Positions 58,009 to 64,000 of a stretch of DNA of 64,000 nucleotides are shown one piece after another. Numbering within the stretch: the first letter of the stretch is position 1; every line of letters begins with the position of its first letter. The stretch is from positions 51,472,354-51,536,353 of the forward strand of contig NC_065536.1 in the NCBI RefSeq assembly GCF_932294415.1, in the 5' to 3' direction. The DNA is from Quercus robur (lineage: Eukaryota; Streptophyta; Magnoliopsida; Fagales; Fagaceae). The notes below the pieces were generated by a model. The model was not told the origin of the DNA, did no database searches, and worked only from the letters and a program-made list of their open reading frames with translations. The position numbers and the translations under genes are program-made.

Positions 58009-58954
58009 TGTTAGTTTTTAGACCCCTTAAAACCACAATCAGATTAACCTAGGTAATTAGTCAAGTGATTACTTAGTCCAAATTACAAGTCTAGGTTATC
58101 ACAATCAAACAATCATATCATGCAAAACAGTGGAAAGATAAATAACACAACAATATGATAACCTAGGAAAACCAAACCGGTAAAAAACCTGGGGAGGATT
58201 TAACCTAGCTATCCTCAAGGTAAAAAGCAAATCCACTAGAAAGAATCGAAGTTCATACAATAAGACTTACAAGCCCCCACGCTTGACTTTTTATTGCTAC
58301 CCACCAGTAGAACTTTCTGACACGACCACGTGCAAGCTCCGAATCCACGAACTCCTTCTTTCTTTGGCCTTTGCAAAACACAAACACCCCTGTTTGTGAC
58401 TTTGAGATCCCACTCAAAGGTTTAGCAACACAAACTCTCCTGTTTGTGACTCCAAGACCACCCTTGAAGGTTTAGATCATCAACACCTTTGATGACAAGA
58501 GAAGACAACAACTTCTACAATACCGGATCTTGAGATTCTTCAAGGAATAACACCGGTAGAAGACATAAGAGAGCTTTTGGGTACAAAACCCTAGATCTAC
58601 AAAAGAGGCACAAGATGCACTCTAATCTCTCTGAAAAGCCACACAAAAATGTGCTTAGGGTTTCCTTTATATACTGGGAGAAGTAGATTAGAATCCCTAA
58701 TCCTTAATGGGTTTGAACTGCTGTTTGAGCTTAATTAAAATTCTGCAGATACGACTTTCGATCGATCGAGCCTGTCTTTCGATCGATCGAACCAGACAGA
58801 TTATGAAATCTTCTTCCTGCAGCTTGTATGTTCTTGAATCTTGACTTGAATCACATTGAGCATTGTCTAATAAAACCTATAGACTCTAAGATCTATATCT
58901 AGACAAGTTTGTGTTCACGATTTGCCAATTGTTCTAAACATTTAGAACCTAACA
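58009..58954 (-). mobile_element. Solo LTR, same family as 39365 and 59729
   Basis: 946 bp with perfect ATATG duplications (58004-58008, 58955-58959). On the minus strand it starts TGTTAGGTTCTAAATG. TATA box TATATAAAGG (58664-58673, minus). Two copies of TCGATCGATCGA (58758-58769, 58779-58790) stand upstream of it. A Cys-free short tandem duplication around cctgtttgtgactt lies at about 58388-58450. Confidence 0.92.
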
Positions 58955-58959
58955 ATATG

Positions 58960-59723
58960 CAAAGATTTAAGTTTGAGCATTAAAAATTTCCAAAATTGTA
59001 CTTTTCATTTGGAAAATTAGGAATTGCATGAAATACATTAATATGTCTTGATCAAATGTTGGATGCACCGACTTAATGATGTAGAAGCCCAATATTCCAT
59101 AATTAGTACCCTTGTAGACCTAACTTTGACCAAACTAATATATAATCAATAGCCAAATGAACTAAAAAGTTCATTCGACCACCAAATTCCACATCAATTT
59201 ATCCAAATCCATCTTTTAAAACTATTTGATCAAGTTTGACCAAGTTTAACCAACCTTTATTGAGATTTGATTGAAAATTTGATTGTTTGATCGTTACATA
59301 TTTGTGCCAATGTGAAAGGTCATGAAATTTCCTTTTAAAATGACTGTGCACGAGCCCAAATTGGAGTTGAAATGGGCAAGATAATGCAAAAATAATGAAA
59401 ATATAACCAAAAGACTAGGCCATTTTTGATAGTGTCATAAAACTTGATTATGGTTTAAGTAATATTAAATCATAATCAAACAACGTTGCATTGGAATAAA
59501 CGAGGTGTCATTGGAAAGTTCTAGTGATAAAATTTAATTTGACATGCTTGGAGTCCAAAAAAAAATTCACAAAAAATAAAGAGAATTTACAAGAAATACC
59601 AAAGTGGGATTTTTGGACAAAAACTTGTGTTTAGGATTGTCTTTCAAAGCCTATATAGCTTGCCAAATTCAAAACCAAGTGCTACAAAGTAAGAATATAT
59701 TGAAAATTTAACTCACAAGCTTT
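58960..59723. other. Stretch between two solo LTRs
   Basis: AT-rich with no primer site, polypurine tract or coding region. Because each neighbouring LTR has its own target duplication, this is host DNA and not a retroelement interior. Confidence 0.6.
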
Positions 59724-59728
59724 CCAAC

Positions 59729-60643
59729 TGTTTGTTTTTAGACCATTTAAAATACAACCAGATTAACCTAGTTAATTAGCTAAGTGATTACTTAGTCAAA
59801 TTATCAAATTTAGGTTAACACAAATATATCATATCATTGTAAAGTGTGGAAAATAAAAAACACAACAATATGATAACCCAGGAAAACCAAATCGGTAAAA
59901 AACTTGGGGAGAATTTAACCTAGCTATCCTCAAGGTAAAACAAAACCACTATGAAAGAATTGAAATTTACACAATAGTGACTTAGACCACTAACATCTTA
60001 TTGCTACCTCGAGTAGGAAAGTTACTACCATAACCACGTGACAGCTCCGAGTCCACAGACTACTTTTTTCTTGGATTCACAGCAAGTACAAGCACTCCCG
60101 CTTGTGTATCTTTAAGCTCTTAATGCAGCAACTAAATGATCATCAAGCTCTTGACATAATCTTGATTCTTGATAACCCTAAGTATATGTGAAGGCAAACT
60201 TAAAGGAGGCACACAACTCATAAGAGATTCACATACACAGCATTAACAACAACTTTAGAGAGCTTTTGGGTACAAAACCCTAGATCTATAAAGGAGGCAC
60301 ACAATGCACTCTAATCTCTCTAAAAAATTTATAAAAATGTGTTTAGAGTTTCCTTTATATATTGGGAGAAGTAGATTTGAAATCCTAATCCTTAATGGGC
60401 TTAAACTACTGTTTGGGCCAACTTAAAATTCTACAGATATGATTCTCAATCGGTCGAGCTTGTTCTTCGATCGATCGAACTAGGCAGATTATGAAATCTT
60501 CTTCTTGCAGCTTGTATGTTTTTGAATCTTGACTTGAATCACCTTGAGCATTGTCTAATAATACTTATAGACTCTAAGATCAATATCTAGAAAAGTTTGC
60601 GTTCACGATTTGCCAAATTGTTCTAAACATTTAGAACCTAACA
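59729..60643 (-). mobile_element. Solo LTR, same family as 39365 and 58009
   Basis: 915 bp with perfect CCAAC duplications (59724-59728, 60644-60648). Aligns end to end with 58009-58954. TATA zone about 60355-60364 (minus). One TCGATCGATCGA (about 60467-60478) is intact and a second copy has decayed (tcaatcggtcga). Confidence 0.92.
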
Positions 60644-60648
60644 CCAAC

Positions 60649-61464
60649 GATATCTTATTTGGACCAAATCGATGTCCAGAAGGCCATAAAGCAAGTTCGT
60701 ATAAGTGGAAGAAATTGGACAAAACTTATTTTTACAAACTTGCTTACATCAATTTTAGGCTGGGTTAATGGCAGATTACAATTTGGGCCCATAACTCTTT
60801 TCGGCCTGGTTCAAATTCAATGAGCAAATGAGCCGTTCTGCCAACTTTTTCAAAAAGCCCAAAATTCCTCTCTCCACTTTCCTCAGTCACTACTTTTTCT
60901 TCTTTCTGTTAAAAAATTTTCACCCTTTTCTTTTGTTTAAAAGTATTTAGTGGTTGAATAAGAGATTTGAAATTTAATTCTCGTTTACACTAAAAATCGA
61001 TTGATGTTTTGGTTTAATAATAAAGAGTTATTATTAGGAACAAACGTCATAGGTTAAAACTCCCTAAAAATTATTATTTTTTTCTTCAAAACAAATGGAG
61101 CATAATATTATTTCTTTGTGAAAATTATAGTATATATAGCATTGCGTTTTCATCAAGATTCCGGCAAGCTGTACAACCCCATGTAATGCTTGAGGACTTG
61201 CACTAGTTTCCTAAATCTCACAGACACGCCATGTGTAAAGCAATTCAAATTCAATGCAACAAACTTCACTTTTTTATTTACAATTTTGTGTCCAAGTATT
61301 AAGTTGTGACTTGTGTATGAAATTTATTGCATTGTAGCACTATCGAAAGCAATTATATATGCCTCTTGTACCTTTCGGTTTTGCTTTTTGTGAATTATGG
61401 ACTCAGAGGATTATCACTAGTGAATCCGTCTTCTATAAGTCATGACTTGGGTTTTACATAGGTT
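60649..61464. other. AT-rich intergenic stretch
   Basis: No gene or bounded element recognised. Confidence 0.45.
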
Positions 61465-61472
61465 TTTGGTCT

Positions 61473-62080
61473 TAGGTTGGACCAACAAACTTTGAGGCCT
61501 AAGACGATATATTTAAATGAGACATTTTAATTTTTCTTATTATCTAAATAATATTTAACTAGTTTTTAATATCATAATTTTTTTATAACAAAAATCCATT
61601 TTTTTTTTTAATCTTGTAATATTTTTTTGTTTTTTTTTGTTTTTGTTTGAAGAAATGCTAAAACTATAACAAATTTTACTACAAAAAACTTACAAATGAT
61701 GTAGCAATGAATTTGATTAGTGACACTTCAAAAAGATAATAAACAAGTTTTTGGATGAATGATGTTAGGGATATTATAAATTTTACAACATGAGACATAT
61801 AAAGATGTATCATCAATTACAAAAAAGTAATTTAAAAATGTATTTAATAGGTTGTTGACGTCCACAAATCGTATTGATTGTCATATCAATTTGTAAAGGT
61901 TTTGAAGTAAAATTAAAGTATTTTTCACATTTTCTTATCTGAATTATTTCTTGTAATTAGTAATACATATTTGTAAGCCATATATATTTAAACTTGTATT
62001 ATTTCTAGCATTACTCAATTCTTTGAGATTTCTTAAAAGTAGAGGAAAAATGTAAAACTATTTTTTTTTTCCTTTATCTC

Positions 62081-62112
<32 letters not shown>

Positions 62113-62190
62113 GCCCCAAAATTTGGGGCATTTCTTTAGTAGGGGGCCCTAGGCGATGGCTTAAATGGTCTAGGCCTAGGGCTGACCCTA
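61473..62190. mobile_element. Non-autonomous hAT-like element, 8-bp TSD with one mismatch
   Basis: 718 bp flanked by TTTGGTCT (61465-61472) and TTTGGTGT (62191-62198). The tips are TAGGTTGGACCAAC and, from the right, TAGGGTCAGCCCTAGGCC. GAGGCCTAAG-like and GGCCTAGG-like words are near both ends. It contains an A28 run (62081-62108). It has no coding capacity. Confidence 0.65.
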
Positions 62191-62198
62191 TTTGGTGT

Positions 62199-62603
62199 AG
62201 GTGAGAATTAAATCCCAAATTACTTATTCAATTATAAAAGATTTTACCAATTGAATTAACTGGAATCAACTATTTTATACCAACTTTAGTTAGTTTTTTA
62301 AAGAATAGAATTCCAAGAGAAATCAAAAGTTGGCTACTTACACTATTTCTCATTTGAAATCCATAGAAACAAATAAAAGAAAATGGAAGGAGATTGATTT
62401 TTGACATCGTTGTTTATTTTTATTTTTTAAATTTGACAGATGACTGAAATTTATGAGGGGTATTTAATGAAAAGTATCTAAGGTCTATATTTAAGTTTTA
62501 CCCCAAACATTAATTGTTGATGAAATGCCGCTTGTCACCTTCAAAATTTAGTATGGGATATGACAAGTATAAGGAGAGAGCCTCCAGTCAACATTTAAAC
62601 CAT
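62199..62603. other. AT-rich stretch before the L1 fragment
   Basis: No gene recognised. Confidence 0.4.
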
Positions 62604-64000
62604 GCAAAAACATTTTTGTTTTTCAGTAGTAACACTTCAAGGGAAGTTCAAAAGAAGATAAAAAATTGGTTTGGTGCCCAAATAATTAAGTAACATGAGA
62701 AGTATCTTGGCTTACCTTCTTTGGTGGGGAAAAGTAAAAGATTTACCTTCAATGCCATTAAGGAGAAATTGGGGAAAGTGTTGGCGGGTTGGAAAGAAAA
62801 ATTGTTGTCCAAGGTGGGAAAAGAAGTTTTAATAAAAGTTGTGGCTCAAACAATTCCAACTTACACTATGAGTTGTTTCAAACTTCCAGATTCACTTTGT
62901 GATGAAATGATGGGGATGATTAGGAATTTTTGGTGGGGTCAGAAAAAGAAGGAAAGGAAAATTGCATGGCTTAGTTGGCAAAAAATGTGTGAGCCTAAGT
63001 GTGATGGAGGATTGGGTTTCAAGAATTTAAAATGGGTTAATATGGCTTTGCTTGCAAAGCAGGGTTGGCATCTTCAAATGGGAGGAGATTTTCTTGTTTT
63101 TAGGGCCCTTAAGGCTAAATACTTCCCAATGGGTGATTTTGTTCATGCTTCGATTGGACACAACCCTTCTTATACATGGAGGAGTTTAATCTTTGCTCAA
63201 AGCTTAGTCATTGAAGGGATGCGATGGAGGGTTGGTAATGGAGCAAATATCAAGATTTGGCAAGATAAGTGGCTGTCAAGGGTTTCATCTCATAGAGTAC
63301 TTTCTCCAAGGTTGTTTTTGAGTGTTGATATGAATGTTGCTGACTTAATTGATTCAGGAACAACAAGGTGGAAAAATGAAGTGATTGACAGCCTCTTTAT
63401 TCCTCATGAAGCCGAATTAATCAAGAGTATTCCTTTGAGTGCTACTCTACCAGCGGATAAAATTGTTTGGACTGAAACTACCAATGGAAACTTCACTGTT
63501 AGGAGTGCTTATAAATTAGCGATTTGTTTGTTTAAATCTACAACCTGTGGAACTACTTCTGATGGTAGTTTATTGAGGAAGTTTTGGAAGAAAATTTGGT
63601 CTTTGCCCATTCCTCATAAGATGCGACACTTTTGTTGGCGTACTTGTCGTGACACTTTACTGACCAAAGTTAAGTTAAGAAGGCGTAATGTCATTGCTGA
63701 AGACGTGTGTTTGCTATCATGATAAGGCTGAGATGACTGGTCACATTTTTTGGGGCTGTTCGAAAGCATAGGAAACTTGGGCTACTTCAAAATTACAACT
63801 AATGCCTTTGGATGTTCACATTGATTCTTTTCAGGACCTGTTACGGTTTGTCATGATGACTAATGTAGCTGGAGAGGAAAAATGTTCACAACTTGTAATG
63901 ACTGCTTGGGCACTCTGGAGTAACAGGAATGAAATTCATTATGGAGGTGAAGGCAAAACAGGTTTGGCCTTGGCTCTTAGGGTAGCAAATTACCTTCAGG
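62604..64000 (+). pseudogene. L1-type LINE ORF2, C-terminal part (RT thumb and zf-RVT), runs off the window
   Basis: Reads as plant L1 ORF2 downstream of the RT palm: FFSSNTSREVQKKIKNWFG, a nonsense TAA at 62691, then YLGLPSLVGKSKRFTFNAIK. It continues as GWKEKLLSKVGKEVLIKVV, MSCFKLPDSLC, FWWGQKKKERKIAWLSW, GGLGFKNLKWVNMALLAKQG, WRVGNGANIKIWQDKWL and the zinc-binding domain FWKKIWSLPIPHKMRHFCW. A frameshift near 63710 follows VC. The text then resumes in another frame with GHIFWGCSKA and, after one more stop, TAWALWSNRNEIHYGG. The 5' half (endonuclease, RT palm) is missing on the left, so it is a 5'-truncated or broken copy. Its 3' end lies beyond 64000. Confidence 0.88.

Noticed and set aside
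58009..60643. One LTR retrotransposon with LTRs at 58009-58954 and 59729-60643
   Set aside because: Each LTR has its own perfect target duplication (ATATG, CCAAC). The DNA between them has no primer site, polypurine tract or coding sequence.
1..64000. CRISPR arrays, operons, riboswitches, tRNA or rRNA genes
   Set aside because: The sequence is plant nuclear DNA. No regular spacer array, rRNA block or cloverleaf with A/B boxes was noticed by eye. A tRNA scan would be needed to exclude single tRNA genes.

Overview
The window is nuclear DNA of a eudicot plant, probably a woody species. The evidence is AT-rich intergenic DNA, GT-AG introns, plant-type PP2A B' and BAHD genes, and dense plant transposon families. 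The LTR families resemble those I associate with Fagaceae, but that is only an impression and no alignment was run. No CRISPR array, operon, rRNA or tRNA gene was seen.

Host genes are few. The last exon of a PP2A B' (B56) regulatory subunit gene lies at 58-417. A second, complete B' gene follows in the same orientation (exon 1 at 7025-8224, exon 2 at 16487-16846). Its 8.26 kb intron holds an RTE LINE interrupted by an L1 LINE, and a near-perfect 114-bp inverted repeat. At 24-34 kb there is a divergent pair of BAHD acyltransferases: a minus-strand pseudogene (24045-31117) split by a complete Ty1/copia element (25087-30861), and an intact plus-strand gene (33036-34316).

Most of the rest is mobile DNA whose ends can be set by target-site duplications (TSDs). 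There is a probably autonomous PIF/Harbinger element (34469-39174, TSD TTA) with an intact DDE transposase and an intact two-exon ORF1. There are three non-autonomous hAT-like elements (1341-3136, 50495-51330, 61473-62190), a long-TIR Mutator-like element (about 728-4786), and six solo LTRs (20243-21366, 22065-22387, 39365-40232, 51763-52740, 58009-58954, 59729-60643). A CACTA-type terminus lies at 56707, and an L1 ORF2 fragment runs off the right edge from about 62604.

The most interesting object is the LTR retrotransposon at 41655-50039 (minus strand, TSD GTTTC). Its two 1111-bp LTRs differ at only two sites by eye, so it moved very recently, yet it has no protease, integrase, reverse transcriptase or RNase H. 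It carries an intact 656-aa copia-type Gag with two zinc knuckles. It also carries a second intact 381-aa ORF whose ATG directly follows a consensus 3' splice site. Upstream of that ORF is an intron-like segment, and before it a cluster of CGCG words that also occurs upstream of the TATA box in the LTRs. This looks like a trans-mobilised Gag-plus-ORF2 retroelement with retrovirus-like subgenomic splicing or an internal promoter. An older solo LTR of the same family lies at 20243-21366.

Two further patterns recur. Three LTR families place clusters of CG-centred palindromic words about 50-240 bp upstream of the LTR TATA box. The 50.3-55.7 kb region is an old tandem segmental duplication, one copy of which was later expanded by TE insertions.
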